Source: Bacteroidales bacterium
GTDB taxonomy: Bacteria; Bacteroidota; Bacteroidia; Bacteroidales; UBA932
DNA: 40,485 bases
Direction: 5' to 3'
Assembly (NCBI GenBank): GCA_017465225.1
Contig: JAFTWQ010000021.1
Coordinates: forward strand, 1-40,485
Shown here piece by piece: positions 8,130 to 15,543 of the stretch. Below the pieces are notes generated by a model. It was not told the origin of the DNA, did no database searches, and saw nothing but the letters and a program-made list of their open reading frames with translations. Made by a program: the position numbers and the translations under genes. The number at the start of each line of letters is the position of its first letter. The first letter of the stretch is position 1.

Positions 8130-8774
8130 TTAAAATCTATATCCGACACCAAGACGTATTCCCAAAGGAATGCCCATGGAAAGGTCTCCTGCTCCGAGTT
8201 CGGTCACCCCGTAGACCTTTCTCTTTCCAAACTGGAATCCGGCGAATGTCACCTGAAATCCGAAAAGATCCTTGTCATAGTTGGATGCTTTCCAGTAGTC
8301 CAGGCTTCTGTTGTGGAGCATCAAGCCCATGTAGAGGGAACTGTAGAACTTGAAACCCGGCGTGTCCTTCCAATAGAAGCGTATGCCTGGCATGATCGAG
8401 AAGAAATTGTCGGCCTCGCTTTTGAGATGTTCCTTGGTGGCGGGGTCAAAGAAATCCGCATCCAGACGGCTGTAGCCCGAATTGAGCATCACGGCCCAGC
8501 GTTTTCCCAGGCGGTATGCCGCGTCGGCGGAGTAGAATCCGTATGTCCTGGATTTTATGTTTCCGGTGTAGAGATCGGTCAGATATCCGACTTCGTTGTA
8601 GAAATATTCCGCTCCATAGGTATAGTCGCTGAAAGCGTACAAAGGAGCTCCGGATATGGCCACGTTGATGTCCAGACGGTCTTTTGTCCACTCCGGCTGT
8701 GCGGAAATCTTCCCGCCCGTAAGGACGAGCAGGAGCAGTGTGGCGGACAGAAAATGGAGGTAAGTTCGTTTCAT
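8130..8774 (-). CDS. Small outer-membrane beta-barrel protein, hypothetical
   Basis: A 214-residue protein from ATG at 8774 (MKRTYLHFLSATLLLLVLTGGKISAQ, a normal signal peptide). A longer reading from 8843 would put 23 unlikely residues before the signal. The mature protein alternates aromatic and polar residues in strands (YRLGKRWAVMLNSGYSRL, GIRFYWKDTPGFKFYSSLY) and ends in LGIRLGVGYRF. The terminal aromatic is typical of a BamA-recognised barrel of about eight strands. The function is unknown. It leads a three-gene envelope cluster with the genes ending at 7485 and 6779. Confidence 0.65.
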   Translation of the reverse strand: MKRTYLHFLSATLLLLVLTGGKISAQPEWTKDRLDINVAISGAPLYAFSDYTYGAEYFYNEVGYLTDLYTGNIKSRTYGFYSADAAYRLGKRWAVMLNSGYSRLDADFFDPATKEHLKSEADNFFSIMPGIRFYWKDTPGFKFYSSLYMGLMLHNRSLDYWKASNYDKDLFGFQVTFAGFQFGKRKVYGVTELGAGDLSMGIPLGIRLGVGYRF

Positions 8775-8839
8775 ATCGGCAAGATTACATATAATAGATG
8801 CAATTTTTCCGAAAATGTACCATGGATATTGAAAAAAAG

Positions 8840-9331
8840 TCATTCAGGGTCGGTGGCGACTGAAGCGACTGTGGCTCCGACAAAGCCGATCAGGTCGGAC
8901 GGGGCTATTTCCAGCTGCAGTCCTCTGACGCCTGCGCTGACATAGATCGTGTCGAAATCCAAGGCTGTGGTATGGAAAAATGTAGGGAAGCGCTTCTTCA
9001 TGCCGACAGGGGAGCAGCCTCCGCGGATGTATCCTGTGACCCCGAGAAGATCCTTCATCGCTATCATCTCGACCTTCTTGTTGCCTGATGCCTTTGCCAG
9101 AGCCTTCAGGTCGACCTCTCCGTTTCCAGGAACGACACATACTATATGCCCGGTCCTGTCTCCGTGTAGAACCAGAGTCTTGAAGACACGGGCAATATCC
9201 TGTCCCAGACTGTCCGCAACATGCTGTGCGGCCAGGTCGTTCTCGTCAAATTCGTAAGGAATCAGCTTATATGATATTCCCGCCTTGTCCAGCAGGCGGG
9301 CAGCGTTCGTCTTTTCAATCTTTTTTGCCAT
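8840..9331 (-). CDS. ybaK: Aminoacyl-tRNA deacylase, YbaK/EbsC type
   Basis: A 163-residue YbaK-like protein that hydrolyses mischarged Cys-tRNA(Pro) or related tRNA. ATG at 9331 (MAKKIEKTNAARLLDKAG) is the family's normal start; a longer reading from 9391 crosses the promoter element. Key features are YKLIPYEF, the FKTLVLHG strand with the conserved lysine, VVPGNGEVDLKALAKASGNKKVEM, and GYIRGGCSPVGMKKRFPTF, which forms the binding pocket with the GxxSPxG motif. Its length is typical. The envelope genes begin 65 bases downstream and may be read through. Confidence 0.9.
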   Translation of the reverse strand: MAKKIEKTNAARLLDKAGISYKLIPYEFDENDLAAQHVADSLGQDIARVFKTLVLHGDRTGHIVCVVPGNGEVDLKALAKASGNKKVEMIAMKDLLGVTGYIRGGCSPVGMKKRFPTFFHTTALDFDTIYVSAGVRGLQLEIAPSDLIGFVGATVASVATDPE

Positions 9332-9339
9332 AACGGTTG

Positions 9340-9347
9340 CAAATATA
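9340..9347 (-). promoter_or_regulatory. -7 promoter element for the tRNA deacylase gene
   Basis: The minus strand reads TATATTTG, a full TANNTTTG match, eight bases before the ATG at 9331. The transcript leader would be very short or absent. No clear -33 TTTG was found. Confidence 0.5.
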
Positions 9348-9415
9348 GGAAATAATCGTAGCTGATGAATCGGAATAAGCGATTGCATCAATAGAAAGAA
9401 ACGGACATCATGGCT

Positions 9416-9445
9416 TTTGCAGAAGGATTAAGGAGGATACCTTTG
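9416..9445 (+). promoter_or_regulatory. Promoter of the 51-residue membrane protein gene
   Basis: TTTG at 9416-9419 and TACCTTTG at 9438-9445 are 18 bases apart, a near-perfect Bacteroidota promoter. It lies inside the longer reading that starts at 9410, so it decides the start of the downstream gene in favour of ATG 9473. Confidence 0.7.
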
Positions 9446-9472
9446 CGCCCGGTTTTTAAAAAGGGTAATGTT

Positions 9473-9628
9473 ATGACAAATTGGTTATTCATCGGCGGTA
9501 TCATGCTTATGGTCTTTGTCGCAAAATGCATCAAGGAACTGATTGATGTACGTGCAATGGGAAGAATGATGCCGCAGGAAAGAAAGGTAGTGTTGGAAAG
9601 AAGAAACTTCTACGATAATCACGCTTAA
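9473..9628 (+). CDS. Small single-span membrane protein
   Basis: A 51-residue protein, MTNWLFIGGIMLMVFVAKCI followed by a charged tail (KELIDVRAMGRMMPQERKVV). One N-terminal transmembrane segment and a basic cytoplasmic helix are visible. The promoter 28 bases upstream rules out the longer 72-residue reading. I do not recognise a family. Its TAA overlaps the last three bases of the convergent LysR gene, so the two genes end tail to tail. Confidence 0.6.
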   Translation: MTNWLFIGGIMLMVFVAKCIKELIDVRAMGRMMPQERKVVLERRNFYDNHA

Positions 9629-10524
9629 AGCCAGAGTCGGCTTCTTCTTAACGCTTTAGTATCGCTCAACAGACGGATGAATTCCTCGGTTGAGCGTTTT
9701 CTGTATCTGTTCGCACAGAAATGGAGACATCCTTCCATGTTGCACTCTGCATCGTCTATGTCGATGGTTACCAGGCCATTATGTTCGAGGATCACTGTTT
9801 CTGAAAGCACTGTGACATAGTTGCTTCTGCGCAGGATGTTCAGGATCGTGTTGACTTCATTAGCTTCCATCGCAACCTTGAGGTTGAGATTCCTTTCCGC
9901 GATGATGCTGTCGAATGTGCTTCTTGCCTGAAGTCCCAGACTCGGAAGGATGAGATCATAATCCTCGAGATCCGCCAGTCTCACGAACTCCTTTCTTGTA
10001 AGGGGATGATCCTCACGTACGATGATGCTGAGCTTGTTGTCGAAAAGAATATGTGACTCGACGTTGTCATATTTTTCCGATGAACGGAAAGACAGGGCGA
10101 AATCAAGCTCTCCGTCAGAAACCAGCTCCATGAGCTCCAGCACGTTCTTGTAGCAGATGTTGAGGATCACGTCCGGATATTCCTTCTTGAAGGCCAGGAC
10201 ACTCTCTGTCAGTATGGAACCGAAACTGTAGGTCACGCCTATGTTCAGCACGCCTCTGCATCCCTGGGCGAGATCCATGATCTTGGCCTTGTTGTCATCA
10301 GCTTCCGCCAATGTCTTCTTTGCTCCTTCGAGGAAGGTCTCCCCGGCTTCAGTAAGCGATACCTTATGGTTGTTTCTGAAGAAAAGGGCCATGTCCAGCT
10401 CGTCTTCAAGCTGCTTAATCTGCTGTGACAGAGTACTTTGTGTGATATAAAGAGCCTTGGCCGCCTTCGAGAAGCTGAGCAGCTCGGCGGTCTTTACGAA
10501 ATATTTCAACTGTCGCAGTTCCAT
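9625..10524 (-). CDS. LysR-family transcriptional regulator
   Basis: A 299-residue LysR regulator. ATG at 10524 gives MELRQLKYFVKTAELLSFSKAA, the usual start of the family; the ATG at 10533 would add three residues. The winged helix-turn-helix covers about 1-60 (ALYITQSTLSQQIKQLEDELDMALFFR). The substrate-binding domain begins near 85 (GVLNIGVTYSFGSILTE) and resembles OxyR/CysB-type folds, with no obvious redox cysteine pair. It is divergent from the SLC13 transporter gene, with 164 bases between, the usual arrangement for a LysR protein controlling its neighbour. The effector is probably a carboxylate carried by that transporter (inference). Confidence 0.9.
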   Translation of the reverse strand: MELRQLKYFVKTAELLSFSKAAKALYITQSTLSQQIKQLEDELDMALFFRNNHKVSLTEAGETFLEGAKKTLAEADDNKAKIMDLAQGCRGVLNIGVTYSFGSILTESVLAFKKEYPDVILNICYKNVLELMELVSDGELDFALSFRSSEKYDNVESHILFDNKLSIIVREDHPLTRKEFVRLADLEDYDLILPSLGLQARSTFDSIIAERNLNLKVAMEANEVNTILNILRRSNYVTVLSETVILEHNGLVTIDIDDAECNMEGCLHFCANRYRKRSTEEFIRLLSDTKALRRSRLWL

Positions 10525-10544
10525 AACCCTCACGATTTCGGCTG

Positions 10545-10552
10545 CAAAAATA
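10545..10552 (-). promoter_or_regulatory. -7 promoter element for the LysR gene
   Basis: The minus strand reads TATTTTTG, matching TANNTTTG, 20 bases before the ATG at 10524. The -33 position is not clear; a TTTTGC sequence occurs closer than normal. Confidence 0.45.
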
Positions 10553-10630
10553 GGACTATTTAATGCAAAAAGACTGTTTTAGGTATTGATTTATCCTATC
10601 GTGGCAATCGAAAATAACAATCATGCCGGC

Positions 10631-10661
10631 TTTTCCACCCTTGGTTCTGGAGATACCTTTG
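10631..10661 (+). promoter_or_regulatory. Promoter of the SLC13 transporter gene
   Basis: TACCTTTG at 10654-10661 is a full -7 match. TTTT at 10631-10634 stands 19 bases upstream in the -33 position. The ATG at 10689 is 27 bases downstream. The LysR regulator probably acts in this 164-base divergent region. Confidence 0.6.
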
Positions 10662-10688
10662 CACCGTTTTTATCAATAATTCATCCTT

Positions 10689-12191
10689 ATGTTCAAGATT
10701 TTCAACGGCATCCACCTTGTGGAGGCCTATCACGAATGGAAAAAGCAGAAACGCGACGACAAGCTCACTTCGCGTATGATCAAGCTGGCGATCGCCATTG
10801 CCGTACTTATAATATTATGGTGCCTTCCGTCTTCTGTATATGGAATCGACGGACTTGGTGTAATCCAGCAGAGAGTGATCGCGATCTTCGGATTCGCAAT
10901 CCTCATGTGGGTCTTCGAGGCTATTCCGGCATGGACCACTTCCATGGCAGTTGTCGGACTGCTCCTCTTTGCGACTTCAGACAGCAGCTTCTGGTTCTTT
11001 GAGAAGGGACTGAGCACTGCCGACATGGCGACACAGGTATCATATAAGGACATCCTCCATTGCTTCGCCGATCCTATAATCATGCTCTTCATCGGAGGAT
11101 TCATCCTCGCGATCGCAGCCACAAAAAGCGGTCTGGACGTTACTCTGGCAAGGATTCTCCTCAAGCCTTTCGGAAAGCAGTCGCGTTTTGTGCTTCTCGG
11201 CTTCATCATGGTGACAGCCGTATTCTCCATGTTCCTCAGCAACACGGCGACAGCTGCGATGATGCTTACCTTCCTTACTCCTGTCCTCAGGTCTCTTCCT
11301 GCTGACGGAAAGGGTAAGATAGCCCTTGCGCTCTCGATTCCTATCGCCGCTAACGTCGGAGGTATGGCTACCCCTATCGGAACCCCTCCTAATGCCATCG
11401 CCCTCAAGTATCTCAACGAGGTGCTCGGAATGGAGATCGGCTTCGGTCAGTGGACATCATTCATGCTTCCATATGTGATCGTCATACTTGTGATCGCATG
11501 GTTTCTGCTTCTGAAGATGTTCCCATTCAAGCAGAAGACAATCGAACTCAAGATCGAAGGCGAGACAAAGAAAGACTGGAAATCAATAGTAGTATATGTG
11601 ACATTTGCCCTTACAATCCTCATGTGGATGCTTGACAAGGTGACAGGAGTAAACTCAAATGTAGTTGCAATGTTCCCTGTAGTCATCTTCTGCGTGACAG
11701 GTATCATCACCAAGAAGGATCTCGAGGAGATCAGCTGGAGCGTTCTCTGGATGGTTGCCGGAGGTTTCGCACTCGGCGTGGCCCTTCAGAACACAGGTCT
11801 TGCACAGCAGCTCATCGCAGCCATACCATTCGATTCATGGTCACCAGCAGTAGTCATCATCGGATCGGGACTCATCTGCTACCTCATGGCGAACTTCATC
11901 TCGCACACAGCTACCGCAAACCTGCTCGTGCCTATCCTTGCACTTGCCGGAGGTGCCATGAAGGACATGCTCGCTCCTATGGGAGGCGTATCGACCCTCC
12001 TCATCGGTGTGGCTATCGCTTCATCAATTGCAATGGTGCTCCCTATCAGTACGCCGCCTAATGCAATCGCTCATGCTACAGGTATGATCGAGCAGAAGGA
12101 CATGGTCAGGACAGGTATCATCATGGGAGTTATCGGACTCGTGATCGGATACTCGATGCTGATGGTCCTTGGTATGAACGGACTCATCTAA
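10689..12191 (+). CDS. SLC13/DASS family sodium:carboxylate symporter
   Basis: A 500-residue inner-membrane transporter with about 11-12 hydrophobic segments. It shows both inverted-repeat substrate motifs of the divalent anion:Na+ symporter family: SNTATAAMMLTFLTPVL with GGMATPIGTPPNAIA in the first half, and SHTATANLLVPILAL with PISTPPNAIAHATG in the second. The SNT/SHT and TPPN signatures bind Na+ and the carboxylate. Members carry succinate, other C4-dicarboxylates, citrate or sulfate; the exact substrate cannot be read here. The N-terminal ~30 residues are cytoplasmic and basic. The gene is monocistronic: its own promoter precedes it and a hairpin follows. Confidence 0.9.
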   Translation: MFKIFNGIHLVEAYHEWKKQKRDDKLTSRMIKLAIAIAVLIILWCLPSSVYGIDGLGVIQQRVIAIFGFAILMWVFEAIPAWTTSMAVVGLLLFATSDSSFWFFEKGLSTADMATQVSYKDILHCFADPIIMLFIGGFILAIAATKSGLDVTLARILLKPFGKQSRFVLLGFIMVTAVFSMFLSNTATAAMMLTFLTPVLRSLPADGKGKIALALSIPIAANVGGMATPIGTPPNAIALKYLNEVLGMEIGFGQWTSFMLPYVIVILVIAWFLLLKMFPFKQKTIELKIEGETKKDWKSIVVYVTFALTILMWMLDKVTGVNSNVVAMFPVVIFCVTGIITKKDLEEISWSVLWMVAGGFALGVALQNTGLAQQLIAAIPFDSWSPAVVIIGSGLICYLMANFISHTATANLLVPILALAGGAMKDMLAPMGGVSTLLIGVAIASSIAMVLPISTPPNAIAHATGMIEQKDMVRTGIIMGVIGLVIGYSMLMVLGMNGLI

Positions 12192-12248
12192 ACTCCAATA
12201 AAACTGTAGACAATGTTGTGAAATATTGTAAAGTACCCAAATTGTTCA

Positions 12249-12284
12249 GAGGCTGACCCCGACCGGGCCAGCCTCAATTTTTTA
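12249..12284 (+). terminator. Rho-independent terminator after the SLC13 gene
   Basis: GAGGCTG at 12249-12255 pairs perfectly with CAGCCTC at 12269-12275 and is followed by AATTTTTTA. The T run is on the plus strand, so it ends the transporter transcript. Its tail overlaps the stop codon of the convergent rmuC gene. Confidence 0.75.
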
Positions 12285-13514
12285 TTCCCCAATTTCAAGA
12301 GTCTCATCCGGCACGGTGAATTCCTTGCCTTTGCTGCGGCGGACGCCGAGGCTGATGACCTGGCGGGCGGATGTCGTGATGCTCTGGCCGTTGTCCTGGA
12401 GCTTTGCGACGCCCTTGTTGTATTCCCCGAAGACGGCCTTGAGCTTGCGGCCGAGCTCGGCATATGATTCGTAGAATGATCCTACTCGGTCGATCATGTT
12501 CTGGGCGGCCTGTGTGATCCTCTGGGTGTTGGTGTCATGCTGGAACTTGTTCCATGTGAGCTGCATGATCTTCAGGAAAGGCATGATAGTCTGTTCGGTA
12601 GCGATGAGCACTCCCTTTCTGTAGGCCTCCTGCCAGAGCATCGGATCGGCCTCCAGGGCCACTCTGAAGGCCATGTCGCGCGGCATGAACATAAGCACAT
12701 AGTCAGCGAACGAACGTGCGTTCTTCTTTGCATATTCCTTGCGTGCCAGTTCCTCGATATGCTTGTGGACGCTTCTTATGTGTCTGTCGAGAGCGACGGC
12801 CTTTTCCTCTTCGGACGAGGCGTTCATGTATTCCACGAATGCGGTGAGCGAGACCTTCGAGTCCACAATGAGGTCCTTCTGCTCGAGTCCCTCCTTGAAA
12901 TGGAAGACGAAGTCCGGACGGCTGAGATCCTCGTTCGCGGCCTCGCGGGTATAGTGCTTGCCTTCCTCAAGGCCTTCTCCGGCAAGTATCGCCTCAAGGA
13001 AATTCTCCCCGAAGCATCCCTGCACCTTCGGCTTTCCTGTCAGCGCTTCCGAAAGAGTGTCGGCCTTTCTTCCTACATCCGATGTCTTCTCCTGCATTTC
13101 CTTGACGGCCTGCTTCAGCTGCTCGGAGAGCTTGGTGCTGGTCTCGAGGTGGGACGAGGCATTGTCCTTCATGGCCTTTTCCATGGCCGAGATGCTTTCC
13201 TTCAGCGGCTTCAGGATTCCGTCCATAGAAGTCAGGTTCTCGTCAGAGAGTTCCTTCTCCCTTTGGCGGAGAAGCTTTTCAGTCTCGGCGGTCATGCTTG
13301 CGACCACCGTCTCCCTCATGCTCTTGAGGGCCTTGTCATAGTTCTCCTGTGCCTGTGAGGCCATTTTCTCCATGTCGGCAAGACGCTTCTCGTGGAGCTC
13401 CTCCTGCGCTTTGATGCGGTTTCTGAAGTGTCCGCGTACGATAAGCCATGTGGCGACAGCCGTGATAAGAGCTGCTACTGCAGCTGTGATGATCATGTCT
13501 ATGTTCATTTCCAT
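12282..13514 (-). CDS. rmuC: DNA recombination protein RmuC
   Basis: A 410-residue RmuC-family protein. It has one N-terminal membrane segment (about 7-26), a long charged coiled coil (about 30-160), and then the RmuC domain. That domain has the family block GCFGENFLEAILAGEGL, the PDFVFHF and DLIVDSKVSLTAFVEYM nuclease-fold strands, and FMPRDMAFRVAL. RmuC limits inversion recombination at short repeats in E. coli, and the domain has a PD-(D/E)xK-like fold. Its length is typical. It is monocistronic, convergent with the transporter, and divergent from the sigma-factor cluster. Confidence 0.92.
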   Translation of the reverse strand: MEMNIDMIITAAVAALITAVATWLIVRGHFRNRIKAQEELHEKRLADMEKMASQAQENYDKALKSMRETVVASMTAETEKLLRQREKELSDENLTSMDGILKPLKESISAMEKAMKDNASSHLETSTKLSEQLKQAVKEMQEKTSDVGRKADTLSEALTGKPKVQGCFGENFLEAILAGEGLEEGKHYTREAANEDLSRPDFVFHFKEGLEQKDLIVDSKVSLTAFVEYMNASSEEEKAVALDRHIRSVHKHIEELARKEYAKKNARSFADYVLMFMPRDMAFRVALEADPMLWQEAYRKGVLIATEQTIMPFLKIMQLTWNKFQHDTNTQRITQAAQNMIDRVGSFYESYAELGRKLKAVFGEYNKGVAKLQDNGQSITTSARQVISLGVRRSKGKEFTVPDETLEIGE

Positions 13515-13546
13515 TTTTTCATGTATATACTCACGAAATTATGAAA

Positions 13547-13579
13547 TGTTCCGGAATACGGCAAAAATTCTTACCTTTA
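13547..13579 (+). promoter_or_regulatory. Candidate promoter of the sigma/FecR/receptor operon
   Basis: TACCTTTA at 13572-13579 matches seven of eight positions of TANNTTTG. TGTT at 13547-13550 is 21 bases upstream. The first gene starts at 13600, 20 bases downstream. This is the only promoter-like sequence found before the cluster; inside the cluster the gaps are too short for others, except possibly 14328-14401. Confidence 0.4.
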
Positions 13580-13599
13580 CGGACTGAACTGAAACAAAG

Positions 13600-13803
13600 A
13601 TGATGGGAAACAAAGCTTTGAAAATATTCTATGCCGCCTTCATGACGCTTATTCTGGCGGCTATGGTGGTATTCATGGTCATCCATATACGTGCGGGACT
13701 TGACGGTCAGACAGCGAAACTTCTTCTCGGAGGATACATTCTGCTCATCATCTGGGCTTCATACCGCATTTTCACCCTGATAAGAGACATAACAAGGAAG
13801 TAA
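13600..13803 (+). CDS. Small two-span membrane protein
   Basis: A 67-residue protein with two transmembrane segments, about 8-29 (IFYAAFMTLILAAMVVFMVI) and 41-59 (LLLGGYILLIIWASYRIF), and a basic tail. The family is not recognised. Its stop overlaps the ATG of the ECF sigma factor by one base (TAATG), so it is translated together with it. That position suggests a role in the sigma/anti-sigma circuit or simple carriage on the transcript. Confidence 0.65.
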   Translation: MMGNKALKIFYAAFMTLILAAMVVFMVIHIRAGLDGQTAKLLLGGYILLIIWASYRIFTLIRDITRK

Positions 13804-14327
13804 TGGCTGCGATCTCCCCAAATAGGCAGACCGAAATCGAAGACCTGTTCCGATTCAACTACAGGCCTCTGTGCATGTATGCCCTTCATTATCTGCAGGA
13901 TACGGATCTTGTGGAGGATGTCGTGCAGGAATGCTTCACCACGCTCTGGGAAAAACTGGAGCAGGGGGCTTCCGTCGCGAACAGACGTGCATACCTGTAC
14001 ATGACCGTAAGGAACAGATGTCTCGACACCCTCCGGAGGAAAGGCATTCCGACCGAGTCTCTCAAGCCTTATGATACATACGGAGTCATAGATGACGACG
14101 ATGCCGAGGAGCGTTCGCATATCGAGGCTAAGCTCTGGACGGCCATCGATTCGCTTCCGGAGAAATGCCGCGAGGTCTTCCTCCTGAGCAAGCGCGACGG
14201 ACTTAAATATGAAGAGATCGCCAAGGAGCTGGGACTGTCCGTCAACACGGTGAGGAACCAGATAAGCAAGGCTCTCAACGTGCTCAAGAACGGGGCTATA
14301 AAGATTTATATGTTCATTTTCGGATAA
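13803..14327 (+). CDS. ECF RNA polymerase sigma factor (FecI-like)
   Basis: A 174-residue sigma-70 family protein of the ECF class. Region 2 is visible at about 12-75 (LFRFNYRPLCMYALHYLQDTDLVEDVVQECF) and region 4 at about 118-170 (LPEKCREVFLLSKRDGLKYEEIAKELGLSVNTVRNQISKAL), which recognises -10 and -35 promoter elements respectively. No region 3 is present, as expected. A FecR gene starts 74 bases later. FecR holds such a sigma factor at the membrane until a TonB-dependent receptor with an STN domain signals ligand binding. Three such receptors follow on the same strand. No second copy of this promoter type could be identified in the window. Confidence 0.92.
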   Translation: MAAISPNRQTEIEDLFRFNYRPLCMYALHYLQDTDLVEDVVQECFTTLWEKLEQGASVANRRAYLYMTVRNRCLDTLRRKGIPTESLKPYDTYGVIDDDDAEERSHIEAKLWTAIDSLPEKCREVFLLSKRDGLKYEEIAKELGLSVNTVRNQISKALNVLKNGAIKIYMFIFG

Positions 14328-14401
14328 TTTACAAAAAAGGATAGTACTATTCGGCAGGTTGTACGTCTTTATGGCAGAAACCTGAATCTTGATCAATGAT
14401 T

Positions 14402-15214
14402 ATGTCACACAATGAAGACAGACATCTGGACTTTGTGCTGAAGCATTACAAAGCAGGAGCATTCGATACGCAGAAGGCTATCGGACGCTTCAAGGATGCC
14501 AACGGTATCAGACCTCTTCCACGCAGACGCTGGATATTCATGATATCCGGCATGTCTGCTGCGGCCATGCTTCTTGTCGGAGTCTTCCTGTTCATGCACC
14601 GCGATGCCCGCGGATGGACGGAGATTACGGCGGATGCCGCACAGGTGGAGCATGTCCTTCCAGACGGCTCATGCGTGACCTTGTCATCCGGATCGTCCCT
14701 CCGCTACCGCATGAAGGAGACCAGGGAGATAAGGATGGAAGGGAAGGTCTATTTCGATGTGGCCCGTGATGAGAGCAGACCGTTTGAAGTCGACGCGGAC
14801 GGAGCTTTCGTGAGGGTGCTCGGAACGGAGTTCATGGTAGATGCTTCCGATAGTCCGGACGGAGCCGAAGCCAAGGTCTATGTCGCTGAAGGAAAGGTGC
14901 TTTTCGCAAAGGATTCCGATGCGGAAGGCGTGATCCTTACCGAGGGCATGGGAGCAGTGCTTGGCGATGGCGCCGAGGTGCCGGTGGTCGAGGAGAAAGC
15001 GGACGTCAATTCTATCGCATGGCAGCGAGGCTCCTTCATCTTCGATCAGACTCCTCTCAAGGATGTACTGGACTGTCTGTCAAAGTATTATCATGTATCT
15101 TTCGTGGCGACAGACCTCTCCAAGGAGCTCAGCGGAGAGTTCTATACCGACGATCTTGACCTGATAATCGAGCTGATCGAATCAGCGCTTGATGTGACCA
15201 TAATCAAGAGATAG
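14402..15214 (+). CDS. FecR-family anti-sigma factor
   Basis: A 270-residue transmembrane regulator. The N-terminal ~43 residues are cytoplasmic and basic near the membrane (RPLPRRRW); the membrane segment is about 44-65. The periplasmic FecR domain (about 80-180) includes VEHVLPDGSCVTLSSGSSLRYR, EIRMEGKVYFDVARDESRPF and FVRVLGTEFMVDAS. The C-terminal DUF4974-like domain (about 205-270) begins SFIFDQTPLKDVLDCLSKYY and ends DVTIIKR; it contacts receptor STN domains in related systems. ATG at 14402 is chosen; ATG 14396 would add two residues. The first receptor gene begins 19 bases later. Confidence 0.93.
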   Translation: MSHNEDRHLDFVLKHYKAGAFDTQKAIGRFKDANGIRPLPRRRWIFMISGMSAAAMLLVGVFLFMHRDARGWTEITADAAQVEHVLPDGSCVTLSSGSSLRYRMKETREIRMEGKVYFDVARDESRPFEVDADGAFVRVLGTEFMVDASDSPDGAEAKVYVAEGKVLFAKDSDAEGVILTEGMGAVLGDGAEVPVVEEKADVNSIAWQRGSFIFDQTPLKDVLDCLSKYYHVSFVATDLSKELSGEFYTDDLDLIIELIESALDVTIIKR

Positions 15215-15455
15215 ATTCCCCTACGAACCGACAATGAAACACGTACTATCATTTTTCACAGCCATCATCATGATGGTCCTTCTCACCGTATCCGTCTGTA
15301 CGGATGCCAGGTCGTCGAGGGATGACCGAGGGAAGATGACGCTCAAAAGCCAGATGGAGGTGATCCATCAGACCTTCGGAGTCAATTTCATATATGACTC
15401 TTCGATCGACCTTGACATCCCCTACAAAGGCCCGTCAATGAAATCCCTTACCGAC

Positions 15456-15518
15456 CGTCACTCCGACTCTTCCGGTCGCCATACCGACTCTTCCGACCGT
15501 CATCCCGACTCTTCCGGT
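15456..15518 (+). repeat. 21-bp tandem repeat in frame, three copies
   Basis: Three direct units at 15456-15476, 15477-15497 and 15498-15518, each close to CGTCATCCCGACTCTTCCGG plus one base. They encode RHSDSSG, RHTDSSD and RHPDSSG within the STN domain of receptor 1. The equivalent site has one unit in receptor 3 (23909-23929) and none in receptor 2. A multiple of three keeps the frame whatever the copy number. Confidence 0.85.
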
Positions 15519-15522
15519 CGTC

Positions 15523-15543
15523 ATCCCCGACCTGATCGGGGAT
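15523..15543. repeat. REP-like palindrome inside the STN coding sequence of receptor 1
   Basis: The arms ATCCCCGA and TCGGGGAT flank a CCTGA loop, making an eight-base-pair perfect stem. It is translated as HPRPDRGS. Copies lie at the same place in receptor 2 (19627-19641, shorter arms) and receptor 3 (23934-23954), and an intergenic relative lies at 34749-34767. Confidence 0.8.

Noticed and set aside
9410-9472. Longer start of the 51-residue membrane protein
   Set aside because: A good -33/-7 promoter lies within this stretch, so it cannot be translated from that transcript.
12537-13358. 273-residue open frame opposite rmuC
   Set aside because: Mirror of the RmuC coiled coil; leucine/histidine-rich composition expected from the reverse strand.
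15456-15543. Possible CRISPR-like array
   Set aside because: Direct tandem units with no spacers, in frame inside a receptor gene; no cas genes nearby.
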